A stretch of 64,000 nt of DNA from the NCBI RefSeq assembly GCF_009865135.1, contig NZ_WWGH01000002.1:2046001-2110000 (forward strand), in the 5' to 3' direction. Below, one piece after another: positions 1 to 9,707 of this stretch; position 1 is the first letter of the stretch, and the number at the start of each line of letters is the position of its first letter. The position numbers were made by a program, and so were the translations under genes. A model generated the notes under the pieces. That model had not been told where the DNA came from. It saw nothing but the letters and a program-made list of their open reading frames with translations, and made no database searches. The stretch is from Streptomyces sp. SID8374 (lineage in GTDB: Bacteria > Actinomycetota > Actinomycetes > Streptomycetales > Streptomycetaceae).

Positions 1-3000
1 CATCACCTCGGAGGTGGTGTGGCGGGCCGCCGCGTCGGGCCACACGCCCTCCCGGCGCAGGACGTCGACCATGCGGCGCAGCGCCGCGTCGTCGAGTACG
101 GCCGCGAACTCCACGACCTTCGCCACATCCACCCCGGCGCGGATCTCATCGGCCGACGCGAGGACTTCGGGCCGCAGGGTGGCGTCCACTGCGTGGTCGG
201 CCGGGTCGGCCTGCGCCGGGGAGACGAAGGCGACCAGCCTGCGGTCGTTGCGCTCGCCCTGGGTGGCCACCGCCACCGCGTCCACCTGCGGGTCGGCGGC
301 CAGGGCCGACTCCACCTCGGCCAGTTCGATGCGGTGGCCGCGGATCTTGACCTGCCGGTCGTCGCGGCCGATGAACTCGAGGGCCCCGTCGGGCAGATAG
401 CGGGCGAGGTCGCCGGTGCGGTAGACCCGCTCACCGTCCGGCAGCTCCAGGAAGCTCGCCGCCGTTTTCGCCGGGTCGCCGAGATAGCCCTCGGCCAGGC
501 CCGTACCGGCGATGTAGAGGTCACCGACGACGAGGTCGGGGCTGGGCCGCAGCGAGGCGTCCAGCACATGGAAGCGCTGGTTCTCCAGCGGAGTGCCGTA
601 CGGGATGCTCGGCGCCTCGGGGTCGACCTCGCCGATCGGGTGGACGATCGACCAGATCGCCGCCTCGGTGGCGCCGCCCAGGCTGAACAGCTCCACCCGG
701 GGCAGGCGGGCGCGGACGGCGTCGGGGAGCGTCACGGGGATCCAGTCGCCGGACATCATGCCGAGCCGGATCCCGGTGAACTCGCGCCCCTCGCCGCGCA
801 GATACTCCTCCAGCAGCATCATCTGGGCGGGCACCGTGTTCAGCACGGTCACCCCGTGCCCGGCGATCAGCTCACCCCAGTGCGAGGGGTCGGTACGGCG
901 CTCCGGGGCGGGGAGCACCAGGGTGCCGCCCCGGCCGAGAACGCCGAAGATGTCGAAGACCGAGAGGTCGAAGCCGAGGCTGGAGAGCCCCAGCGCGACA
1001 TCGTCCTCGCCGATCCCGAAGCGGCGGCAGACGTCGTCGAGGGTGTTCACCGCCGCCCGGTGGCTGATCTCCACCCCCTTCGGCTCGCCGGTGGAGCCCG
1101 AGGTGAAGATGACGTACGCCGAGTCCCCGGGGGCGACCCGCACCGCCTCGGGCCCGGTGGCGGGCGTCCCGGGCAGCCGGTCCACATCGATGCGCCCGAC
1201 CCCGGTGGGCAGTTGGGCCCCGACCGTGCTGTGACCGACCACCAGGCCGATCCCGGCGGACTCGATGATCCTGTTGCGCCGGGCATCGGGCTGGGCGGCC
1301 TCGATCGGTACGTAGGTGCCCCCGGCCAGCAGCACCCCGAGCGCCCCGGCGATCTGCTCCCAGCCCTTCTCCAGCACCACCGCGACGCGCTGGTGCGGCT
1401 TGTGGCCGTGCTCGGCGAGCGCCGCGGCCACGGCAGCGGCCCGGCCGGTCAGGGTGGCGTAGTCGACGCTCCCGCCGTGACCGGTCACGGCCGTCGCCTC
1501 CGGGCGGCGGCGCGCCTGGTCCATCAGCGCCTGGTGGAGGAGGGCGTCACCGACCGGGCGGGCGGTGTCGTTGACCGCCGCCCGGCGCCGCGCCTGGTGG
1601 GCGGGGAGCGTCAGCGGGTCGCTGTCCCAGGCGCCGTCCTCGTCGGCGAGCCGGTGCAGCAGGGTGCGGAACGCGGCGAACATGTCGTCCAGCACCGGGG
1701 CGGGCACGGTGTCCTCCCGCACGTCCCAGTTGACGAGCAGGGAGCCCCCGGACTCCATGGCCTGGCAGTCCACCCAGACCTGCGGCGTCTGGCTGATGCC
1801 GTTGCGGATCTCCGACCGCATCAGCCCCTGCGGGGCCAGGCCGTCGGAGAGCCCGATGGCGCTGGTGAACACCACGGGCATCAACGACCCCTGCTGTCCC
1901 CGGCGTCGCGTCAGCTCGCGCAGCACCTCCACCCCCGAGAACAGCCGGTGGTCCAGGTCCTCGAAGAGCTGCTCCCCGGCCTTCCGGGCGCGCCCGGCGA
2001 ACGTGTCGGCGCAGCCGCCGTCGACGGCCAGCAACTCCACGGAGGTGAAGTCCCCGACGATCGCGCCGACATCGGGGTGCAGGGGCAGCCGGCTGAGCAC
2101 CGTCACATCGAGGGTGAAGCGCGGACTGCGGCTCCAGCGGCCGATGACCTCGGCGTACGCGGCCATCACCGCCGTCGACGCGGAGATCCGGTGCTCCCCG
2201 GCGCGAGCCTTCAGCGCCGACCAGACGGCGGGCTCCAGTCGCAGTTCGCGGCGGACGAAGCTTGCCGTGCCCTGCCGGCTGGGCCGGGCCACCAGCGGCA
2301 GTTCGGGCGCAGGCGGCAGGCTGTCCAGCCGCGCCAGCCAGTAGTCGCGGTCCCGCTCGTAGGCGGGGCCCTGCCGGACCGCGCGCTCCGCCCGCAGATA
2401 GTCGCGGAACGAGATCGCCGGGGCCGGGAGGTCCGCCTCCGGGTCCTCGTAGAAGGTGCCGAACTCGTCCAGCAGCCGGTAGATGCTCACATAGTCGGCG
2501 ATCAGGAAGTCGATCGAGAAGTGCAGGACGGCCCGGTCGGCCAGCTCGGTGACCTCCAGGGTGTACAGCGGGCACGCGGTGACGTCCTTGGACTCCTCGG
2601 AGAGCCGGCCGCGGACCTCGCGCAGCACCTCCTCGCCCGCCGGGCCCGGCAGACCGGTCGCGTCGTGCCAGCCGATGACCGGGGCGGGCGGGTCCTCCAG
2701 GACCCGCTGGTAGCCGTCGTAGTCGATGACCACGCGCAGCATCTCGTGCCGGTCGACCACCCGGCGCCAGGCCCGCAGCAGCCGGTCGCGGTCCAGCCCG
2801 GCGAACTCCAGCTCACCGTAGGCGTGGCAGGGCACCGACCCGTACGCGAAGGCGCCCCGGCGGCCCAGCAGGTACGCCGACTGGACCTCGGTGAGCGGGA
2901 ACGGCTCATGGGCCGACGCGGGGTCCGGCCGCACCTGGCGCGGGCCGCGCTCGCGCAGCTCCCGCAGAACGTCCTCCCGCCGGCCGGCCAGGAGCTTCCG

Positions 3001-3111
3001 GCGCTCGGGGGTCATCGCCCCCTCCGGCCCCCGGAAGCGGAGCTTGCCCCCGTCCTCCCAGAGGTGCAGGCCGACCTGTTCGAGTTCGCTGATGATGTCG
3101 GCGGCGGTCAC
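1..3111 (-). CDS. NRPS, TubC dock-Cy-A with domain inserted in A (partial)
   Basis: The gene runs off the left edge; 1037 residues are visible. It starts GTG at 3111, overlapping the stop of the upstream NRPS gene (GTGA), so the two are translationally coupled. Residues about 1-55 match a TubC-type docking domain. A condensation-type domain follows; at about residues 201-209 it has D-FLIA-D-YV-S, the DxxxxDxxS signature of heterocyclisation (Cy) domains, in place of HHxxxDG. The adenylation domain (about 510-960) has TSGSTGEPKG and the A4 stretch FDLSVFDIF. By-eye specificity residues are D-L-F-N-M-S-L-I-W, close to cysteine codes. After the A8 core (KIRGHRIEL) the chain does not go on to A9/A10. 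It enters a helical linker like those before the methyltransferase or epimerase domains inserted in pyochelin and yersiniabactin A domains. Predicted role: third cysteine heterocyclisation, with possible C-methylation or epimerisation. Confidence 0.9.
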   Translation of the reverse strand, partial: MTAADIISELEQVGLHLWEDGGKLRFRGPEGAMTPERRKLLAGRREDVLRELRERGPRQVRPDPASAHEPFPLTEVQSAYLLGRRGAFAYGSVPCHAYGELEFAGLDRDRLLRAWRRVVDRHEMLRVVIDYDGYQRVLEDPPAPVIGWHDATGLPGPAGEEVLREVRGRLSEESKDVTACPLYTLEVTELADRAVLHFSIDFLIADYVSIYRLLDEFGTFYEDPEADLPAPAISFRDYLRAERAVRQGPAYERDRDYWLARLDSLPPAPELPLVARPSRQGTASFVRRELRLEPAVWSALKARAGEHRISASTAVMAAYAEVIGRWSRSPRFTLDVTVLSRLPLHPDVGAIVGDFTSVELLAVDGGCADTFAGRARKAGEQLFEDLDHRLFSGVEVLRELTRRRGQQGSLMPVVFTSAIGLSDGLAPQGLMRSEIRNGISQTPQVWVDCQAMESGGSLLVNWDVREDTVPAPVLDDMFAAFRTLLHRLADEDGAWDSDPLTLPAHQARRRAAVNDTARPVGDALLHQALMDQARRRPEATAVTGHGGSVDYATLTGRAAAVAAALAEHGHKPHQRVAVVLEKGWEQIAGALGVLLAGGTYVPIEAAQPDARRNRIIESAGIGLVVGHSTVGAQLPTGVGRIDVDRLPGTPATGPEAVRVAPGDSAYVIFTSGSTGEPKGVEISHRAAVNTLDDVCRRFGIGEDDVALGLSSLGFDLSVFDIFGVLGRGGTLVLPAPERRTDPSHWGELIAGHGVTVLNTVPAQMMLLEEYLRGEGREFTGIRLGMMSGDWIPVTLPDAVRARLPRVELFSLGGATEAAIWSIVHPIGEVDPEAPSIPYGTPLENQRFHVLDASLRPSPDLVVGDLYIAGTGLAEGYLGDPAKTAASFLELPDGERVYRTGDLARYLPDGALEFIGRDDRQVKIRGHRIELAEVESALAADPQVDAVAVATQGERNDRRLVAFVSPAQADPADHAVDATLRPEVLASADEIRAGVDVAKVVEFAAVLDDAALRRMVDVLRREGVWPDAAARHTTSEVM

Positions 3112-6100
3112 AGGACACCTTCTTCCAGTCGTACGGACGCTTCGTGCTGGTGGCTGCCGGAGATCTCGCCGTCGACGACGGCGGCGATCGCGGCGACGGT
3201 CGGATGGTTGAAGAGCTGCCGCAGGGAGAGCTCCACGCCGAAGCGCTGCGAGAACTGCTGGATGACCCGGGTGGCGATGAGACTGTCGCCGCCCAGGCCG
3301 AAGAAGTCGGCCGAGCGGCCCACCTCGGGCGCCGCCAGCAGCTTTGCCCACACCTCGGCCACCGCGCGTTCGGTGCCCTCACGCGGCCGGTCGTCGGCGG
3401 GCGGCGCCCCGGCCGTGCGGCGCGGGCCGTACAGGCGGGCGACGGCGGCGCGGTCCACCTTGGCGTTGGCGCTCAGGGGCAGCCGGTCGACCAGGGTGAG
3501 GTGCTCGGGGAGCATGTAGGACGGCAGATGCCCGGCCAGCGCGGCCAGCAGCTCCGCCTCCTCCGGCGCCGGGCCGGTGCCGGGCTCCGGGGTGACGACC
3601 GCGGCCAGGCGGCGTACGCCCGCACCGCTGTCGACCCACGCCACGGCGTTCGCGACACCGTCCAGCTCACGCAGCCGGGTCTCGATCTCCCCGAGTTCGA
3701 TCCGGTGCCCGCGCACCTTCACCTGGTGGTCGCGCCGCCCGAGGAACTCCAGGACGCCCGAGGGGTGGTAGCGGCCCAGGTCGCCGGTCCGGTACCACCT
3801 CTCGCCGCCCGCCTCCACGAAAGCGGCCGCGGTGCGCTCGGGGTCCCCGCGGTAGCCGAGCGCCACCCCATCACCCCCGATCCACAGCTCGCCGGGGACG
3901 AAGTCGGGCCGGTCGCGGCCGTGTTCGTCGACGACGCGGAAGCACTGGTTGGCCAGCGGATATCCGTACGGGATCGACACCCACGCCGGGTCGAGGGCCG
4001 TCACGTCGAAGGCGTTCGACCAGATCGAAGCCTCGGTGGCGCCGCCCATGGCGACCAGGAGCGCGTCGGGGGCGACCGCCCGGAGCCGGTCGGGCAGGTC
4101 CAGCCCCACCCAGTCGCCCGAGACGATCGCCACCCGCAGCCGCGACAGGTCCGGGCCCGACTCGCAGGCCACCAGCAGCATGTCGAGGAGGGTCGGCACC
4201 GTGTTCCAGACGGTGACCCCGTGCTCGGCGGCGAGGCGGGCCCAGACGGCCGCCTCCCGCCAGGTCTCCTCGGTCAGCGTCACCAGCGTGCCGCCCGCCC
4301 CCAGCAGCCCGAACAGGTCGTAGACGGACAGGTCGAAGTCGAGGGCCGAGACCTGCAACGCCACATCGCCCGGCCCCACGCCGTAGCGGGCGTTCACGTC
4401 GTCGATGGTGTTGGCCGCGGCCGCGTGGCTGATCTCCACCCCCTTGGGCTCACCGGTGGAGCCCGAGGTGTAGATGACGTACGCGATCCGCGCCGGGTCG
4501 ACCGGTACGGGCTCCGCCACCAGCTCGGCCCCCGTCGCCTCGGCCACCGGGACCAGCCGCACCGCCCCGTCCCACTCCTCCCCGGCGCCCGGACCCGCTT
4601 CGACCAGGGCCAGACGCGCCCCGGCGGAACGCACGATCCGGTTGCGCCGCCCCGCAGGCTGGCCGACGCCGACCGGTACGTAGCAGCACCCGGCGGCCAG
4701 GACGCCGAGCACCGCGACCACCTGGTCGGGGCCCTTCGGCAGCGAGACGACCACCGGGTCGCCCGGCCGGGCCCCGAGCGCCAGGAGGTGCCCGGCGACC
4801 GCGAGGGTGCGCTCGGCCAGCTCGGCGTAGCTCAGCACGGACCCGGAGGCCGAGCGCACGGCGACGGCGTCGGGGGAGGTGCGGGCGTGGTCCAGGACGG
4901 GCTGGTGCAGCGTACGGGAGGGGCGGGCGACGGCCGTGTCGTTGACCCCGGCGCGGACCTTCGCCTGCGCCTCGGGGAGCCTGATCGGCGGGGCCGGGCG
5001 GGACCAGTCGCTGTCGGCCAGCTCCACCAGGAGGCGGCGCATCGCCTCCAGGGCGGCGGGTACGACCTGGGGGCTGTGGAGGCCCTCGACATGGTCCCAG
5101 TTGACGGCGAGGCCGCCGTCCCGCTCCACCACCTGGCAGTCCAGGGCGACCTGCGGGCTCTGCGAGAGGCCGCGCCGCAGCTCGCCGAAGCCGAACGTCA
5201 GGTCCTTGAAGTCCGCGCTGACCCCGAGGGTGGAGGTGAACACCACCGGCATCAGCATCTGACCGCCCCCGGTGCGGCGGGCCAGCTGCTGGAGCACCCA
5301 GGTGGTCGGGACGTTGTTGTGCTCGATGCCCTCCCAGACCTGCCCCTGGAGCCGTCGCACGGTATCGGCCCAGGAGCTGTCGGGGTCGCTGTGGTGGCCC
5401 AGCAGCAGCAAGGAGGTGAAGTCGCCCACCACCTGGGCCACTTGGGGGTGCACATCGCGCCGGTCGAAAACCGTCAGGTTGAGCGTCAGCGAGGTCTCCG
5501 CGCTCCACGCGGCCAGCACCTCGGCGAAGGCGGCCGCCACGACGGTCGAAGCGGTCAGCCCCGCCTCGGCGGTCCGGCGGCGCAGCCGCGCCCAGGTCTC
5601 CGGGGAGAGCCGGAACTCCTCCCGCACGAAGCGCGGCCGGTCGACGTGTTCCGGGTCGAGGGCCATGGGCAGCGCGGGGGCGGCCGGCAGCTCCTCGATC
5701 GCGGCCAGCCAGAACGCCTCGTCCCGCGCCCTGGCCGCCGGGTCGGTCCGCTCGGCGAGCAGATAGTCGCGGAAGGACAGCTCCAGGGGCGGGAGTTCGC
5801 GGTCGGGGTCGGCGTAGAGCGCGGACAGTTCGGTGAAGATGGTCATGATCGACAGCGCGTCGAGGACGACGTAGTCGAAGCCGACCCCGAACACGGTGTG
5901 CCCGTCGTCCCGCCGCACGGCGCGTACGTCGAACAGCGGCCAGGAGGTCACATCCAGCACCTGTTGCTCCATGGTCCCCAGCTCCTCGACCGCCTTCTCG
6001 TGGTCGGCGGCGGTGGTGCGGGTGACCGCGAAGCGGTAGTGCGGGACCTCGGGCAGGATCCGCTGCCCGCCCTCGCCGTCCAGCACGGCGCGCATCATCT

Positions 6101-9100
6101 CGTGGCGCCGCACCAGCCGGTTCCAGGCGGCCTCCAGCCGGTCGAGGTCGACGTCGTCGCTCTCGAACTCCCAGTACCAGTAGGACGCGACACCGCCGAG
6201 CGCGTAGCCGGGGTCGCGGCCGAGCCAGTAGGCGCGCTGCACATCGGTGAGCGGGAACGGCTCGTGGCGACGGGCCGGATCGGCCGGGACGATGCCGGGC
6301 GCGGCGGCCTCGACGGCTTCCAGGGTCGCGGCGAAACCGCTCACCGTGGGCTGGGTGAACAGGTCGCCGAGCCGCGCCTCGTACCCCTGGCGGCGAAGGG
6401 CGGCGAGCATGCGGGTGGCCTGGAGGCTGTCCCCGCCGACATGGAAGAAGTTGGTGGTCCGGCCGGCCCCCGTACCACCGAGAAGCTCGGCCCAGAGTGC
6501 GGCCACGGTCTGCTCCGCCCGGCCGCGGGGGGCGTCGCCGTCGGACGTCCGCTCACCCAGCGCCTCGGCCAGCAGCCGCCGGACCTCGGCCCGGTCGACC
6601 TTGCCGTTGCGGCTCAGCGGCAGCTGGTCGGTGGCGACGGCACGGGCGGGCACCATGTACTCCGGCACCTGGAGGGCGGCGGTGGCGAGCACCCCCTCGG
6701 TGTCGGCCCCGGCCGGGGTGACCAGCGCGTACAGCGCGCCGCCGTGCTCGGGAACCGGTACGGCGACGACGTCACGTACGCCCGGGTGCCGTCCCAACGC
6801 CCGCTCCACCTCGCCGAGTTCGATCCGGTAGCCGTTCAGCTTGACCTGGAAGTCGGCGCGGCCCAGGAACTCGATCACGGCCCCCGGCCGGTAGCGGGCC
6901 CGGTCGCCGGTGCGGTACCAGCGCCGCCCGTCAGCCTCCACGAACTTCGCCGCCGTCAGATCGGGGGAGCCCACATAGCCCCGCGCCACCCCGGCCCCGC
7001 CGATCCACAGCTCACCGGCCACCCAGTCGGGGCGGTCCCGCCCGTGCTCGTCGACGATCCGGCAGAACTGGTTGGGCAGCGGCACGTTGTAGGGGATCGA
7101 CGTCCAGGAGGGGTCGACCTCCGCGACCTCCTGGACGGTCGAGTGGATCGCGGTCTCGGTGGTCCCGCCCAGCGCGACGAAGACGCCGTCCGGGCGCAGC
7201 GCGTGCACCCTGCCGGGCAGGTCGAGTCCGGCCCAGTCGCCGCCGAGCAGGTGCAGCCGGAACGGCCACTCGCGTAAATCCGTCAGTGACTCCGCCGTCG
7301 TCAGCGCCATGTCCAGCAGCGCGGGTACGCAGTTGAGGACGGTGGCCCGGTTCCCGACCGCCCGGCGCAGCCACACCTCCGGCGAGCGCCGCTCCTCGTC
7401 GCCGACCAGGACCAGGGCGCCACCGCAGGTGAGGGGCGCGAAGATGTCGTAGACGGAGAGGTCGAAGTCGAGTGCCGACAGGCACAGCGTGCGGTCGGCG
7501 GGGCCCACCGCGTAGCGCCGGTTCAGCGCGGCCACGGTGTTGCGGGCCGCCGCATGGGTGAGCTCCACCCCCTTGGGCTCCCCGGTCGACCCGGAGGTGA
7601 AGATCACGTACGCCGGGTCCTCGGGCGAGACGGCGGCCAACCGCTCCAGCAGCGGCACCCCCGGATCGGTGCCGCACCCCACGTCGACGGTCAGGATCCG
7701 GCCGTCGGCATCTCCGCGATCCCGGCCGTCGGTCACCGCGAAACGGGCCCCGGCCCGGGACTCGACCACCCGCCTGCGTGCCTCCGGCTGGTCCGTCCCC
7801 ACCGGCACATAGGCCGCGCCCAGCGCGTGCACCGCCAGCACCGCGACCACCTGGTCGACGCCCTTGGGCAGTGTGATCACGACCCGGTCGCCCGCGGTGA
7901 CGCCCGCCGTCCGCAGGACATGGGCCAACCGCCGTGCGCGCTCGTCGAGTTCGGCGTAGGTCAGTTGCCCGCCGTCGCCCCAGAGTGCCGCCGGTGCGTC
8001 GCCGCTCGCGGCGGCCAGCCGGAAGAACTCCTCGTGCAGGGTGCCGCCGGGCAGCTCGGCACGGGTGTCGTTGGCGTGTCGGCGCGCCTGGATCTGCGGT
8101 GCGGGCGGCCGGATCGGCAGACTCTCCCACCAGGCGCTGGGCTGCGAGGCGAGCAGCCGTACGCGGTTGACGAAGGTATCGAACATCGCCTCGGGGACCC
8201 CGGCCTCGAAGAGGTTCTCGGTGGTCTCCCAGTTGATCAGCATGCCGCCCTCGTGCTCGGTCAGCTGGAGGTCGATCCACACGCCCGACGTCTGCGAACT
8301 CATCCACACCGGGGCGCCCAGCACCGCACGGGTCGCCTCGTCGAAGAGTTCGCCGAGGCTGAGCGCGCTCGTGAACACGACCCCCGCCCGCCGGCCGGCG
8401 CCGGCGGTGGTCCGGGCCAGGTCGCGGAGGACCGATGTGCCCCCGTACGCCGTGTGCGCGGCGTCACGGCGGTACTGCTCCTGCACCGCACGGGCCCGCT
8501 CGGTGAAGGTGCGGCAGGTGTCGGGCGCCACCCTGAGCAGCAGTAGATCCGTGAAGTCCCCGACGAGGGAGCCCACTTCGGGGTGGACCGGGATCCGGTT
8601 CAGCACCGGCAGGTTGAGCAGGAACTCCGGGCCGTCGCTCCAGGCCGCCAGAGTGTCCGCGTAGGCCGTGGCGACCGCCATCGACACCGTCAGCCCGCTG
8701 CTGCGCGCGTGCTGGGTGAACCGCTGGTACGTCTCCGGGGCCAGCCAGGCGTGGCGCCGGACGGTGTGCACCCGGTCGACCCGCTCCGGGGCCACGGCCA
8801 GGGGGAGTTGCGGTGCGCTGGGCAGCTCCTCGGCCCGGTCGCGCCAGTACGAGACATCGGCCGGACGGGGCTCCCGGCCCGATGCGGCGACGAGCCGGAG
8901 GTACTCGGGAAAGGTGAGAGCGGGCTGCGGGGGAGCGGTGTCCGGGTCCCGGTAGTGGCGGGCCAGGTCGCCGATGACGATGCGGAAACTCGACGCGTCG
9001 CAGACGATCATGTCGATGTCGAGGAAGAGCCGGCCCTTCCCGTCCGGCAGCAGCGCCAGCCGCACATCGAGTCCGCCCCCACGGCCGACCGGCAGCGTCT

Positions 9101-9707
9101 GATGGGACAACTCCTCGCGCAGAGCGCCCAGTCGGCGGTCGCGCTCCTCCTGATCGAGGCCGCGCAGGTCGACGACCTCGTCGAGGCCCCGGCACTCCGG
9201 CAGGATCCGCTGGCGGCCGTCGGTGCCGACAGCGGCGCGCAGCATCGGGTGGCGGCGGCGCAGCGCCGCGACCGCTCCGTCCCAGCGCCCGGCGTCGGCG
9301 GTGACGTCGAACTCGAAGTAGAAGTGCGACCCGGTGGCCAGCGGCATTCCGGGCTGCCGCCCCGACCAGTAGGCGTGCTGCATCGGGGCCAGCGGGAACT
9401 CACCGGCCTCGGCGGACGGGTCGCCGTCGGCCGCCGCAGGCCGTACGTCAGCTCCGTCGTCGGCCCCGGACAGGAGCGCGGCCCAGGCCCGCACGGTGGG
9501 CTCCTCCACCAGGTCGCCGAAGGTCACCTCGACACCGTCCGCCTGCCAGGCCGCCGCCAGGGTCATCATCCCCAGGGAGTCCAGGCCGAGGGTGACGAGG
9601 TCCTCCTCGAAACCGATCTCCGCGGCGGGCAGTTCCAGCCGTGCGGCGACGGTGTCGCGGATCTCCTCGGCGGACAGGACGCGTCCGGTGGTCGCCTCAC
9701 TGGTCAT
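3108..9707 (-). CDS. NRPS, ArCP-Cy-A-PCP-Cy-A-PCP
   Basis: This 2199-residue assembly-line protein begins with a carrier domain (GLDSLG, Ser about 44) and no A domain, as expected for an aryl carrier loaded in trans. Two modules follow. Cy1 has D-MIVC-D-AS-S (about 232-240) and Cy2 has D-YVVL-D-AL-S (about 1277-1285), both heterocyclisation signatures. A1 (TSGSTGEPKG near 701) and A2 (near 1744) both read FDLSVYD, with Asn in the A5-proximal position. By-eye codes are D-L-Y-N-L-G-L-I and D-L-Y-N-(I/V)-S-M-I, consistent with cysteine. PCP serines are near 1094 (GGDSLQA) and 2142 (GGDSLIA). The start ATG at 9707 overlaps the stop of the free-standing C-domain gene (ATGA). Predicted product of this protein: an aryl-bis(thiazoline) thioester passed to the TubC-docked protein. 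No thioesterase or reductase is present here, so chain release lies left of the window or in trans. Confidence 0.95.
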   Translation of the reverse strand: MTSEATTGRVLSAEEIRDTVAARLELPAAEIGFEEDLVTLGLDSLGMMTLAAAWQADGVEVTFGDLVEEPTVRAWAALLSGADDGADVRPAAADGDPSAEAGEFPLAPMQHAYWSGRQPGMPLATGSHFYFEFDVTADAGRWDGAVAALRRRHPMLRAAVGTDGRQRILPECRGLDEVVDLRGLDQEERDRRLGALREELSHQTLPVGRGGGLDVRLALLPDGKGRLFLDIDMIVCDASSFRIVIGDLARHYRDPDTAPPQPALTFPEYLRLVAASGREPRPADVSYWRDRAEELPSAPQLPLAVAPERVDRVHTVRRHAWLAPETYQRFTQHARSSGLTVSMAVATAYADTLAAWSDGPEFLLNLPVLNRIPVHPEVGSLVGDFTDLLLLRVAPDTCRTFTERARAVQEQYRRDAAHTAYGGTSVLRDLARTTAGAGRRAGVVFTSALSLGELFDEATRAVLGAPVWMSSQTSGVWIDLQLTEHEGGMLINWETTENLFEAGVPEAMFDTFVNRVRLLASQPSAWWESLPIRPPAPQIQARRHANDTRAELPGGTLHEEFFRLAAASGDAPAALWGDGGQLTYAELDERARRLAHVLRTAGVTAGDRVVITLPKGVDQVVAVLAVHALGAAYVPVGTDQPEARRRVVESRAGARFAVTDGRDRGDADGRILTVDVGCGTDPGVPLLERLAAVSPEDPAYVIFTSGSTGEPKGVELTHAAARNTVAALNRRYAVGPADRTLCLSALDFDLSVYDIFAPLTCGGALVLVGDEERRSPEVWLRRAVGNRATVLNCVPALLDMALTTAESLTDLREWPFRLHLLGGDWAGLDLPGRVHALRPDGVFVALGGTTETAIHSTVQEVAEVDPSWTSIPYNVPLPNQFCRIVDEHGRDRPDWVAGELWIGGAGVARGYVGSPDLTAAKFVEADGRRWYRTGDRARYRPGAVIEFLGRADFQVKLNGYRIELGEVERALGRHPGVRDVVAVPVPEHGGALYALVTPAGADTEGVLATAALQVPEYMVPARAVATDQLPLSRNGKVDRAEVRRLLAEALGERTSDGDAPRGRAEQTVAALWAELLGGTGAGRTTNFFHVGGDSLQATRMLAALRRQGYEARLGDLFTQPTVSGFAATLEAVEAAAPGIVPADPARRHEPFPLTDVQRAYWLGRDPGYALGGVASYWYWEFESDDVDLDRLEAAWNRLVRRHEMMRAVLDGEGGQRILPEVPHYRFAVTRTTAADHEKAVEELGTMEQQVLDVTSWPLFDVRAVRRDDGHTVFGVGFDYVVLDALSIMTIFTELSALYADPDRELPPLELSFRDYLLAERTDPAARARDEAFWLAAIEELPAAPALPMALDPEHVDRPRFVREEFRLSPETWARLRRRTAEAGLTASTVVAAAFAEVLAAWSAETSLTLNLTVFDRRDVHPQVAQVVGDFTSLLLLGHHSDPDSSWADTVRRLQGQVWEGIEHNNVPTTWVLQQLARRTGGGQMLMPVVFTSTLGVSADFKDLTFGFGELRRGLSQSPQVALDCQVVERDGGLAVNWDHVEGLHSPQVVPAALEAMRRLLVELADSDWSRPAPPIRLPEAQAKVRAGVNDTAVARPSRTLHQPVLDHARTSPDAVAVRSASGSVLSYAELAERTLAVAGHLLALGARPGDPVVVSLPKGPDQVVAVLGVLAAGCCYVPVGVGQPAGRRNRIVRSAGARLALVEAGPGAGEEWDGAVRLVPVAEATGAELVAEPVPVDPARIAYVIYTSGSTGEPKGVEISHAAAANTIDDVNARYGVGPGDVALQVSALDFDLSVYDLFGLLGAGGTLVTLTEETWREAAVWARLAAEHGVTVWNTVPTLLDMLLVACESGPDLSRLRVAIVSGDWVGLDLPDRLRAVAPDALLVAMGGATEASIWSNAFDVTALDPAWVSIPYGYPLANQCFRVVDEHGRDRPDFVPGELWIGGDGVALGYRGDPERTAAAFVEAGGERWYRTGDLGRYHPSGVLEFLGRRDHQVKVRGHRIELGEIETRLRELDGVANAVAWVDSGAGVRRLAAVVTPEPGTGPAPEEAELLAALAGHLPSYMLPEHLTLVDRLPLSANAKVDRAAVARLYGPRRTAGAPPADDRPREGTERAVAEVWAKLLAAPEVGRSADFFGLGGDSLIATRVIQQFSQRFGVELSLRQLFNHPTVAAIAAVVDGEISGSHQHEASVRLEEGVL

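Noticed and set aside
19-7277. Very long open frames on the plus strand opposite the NRPS genes
   Set aside because: They are artefacts of high GC content antisense to real genes; they have no domain signatures and unnatural Arg/Gly/His-rich composition.
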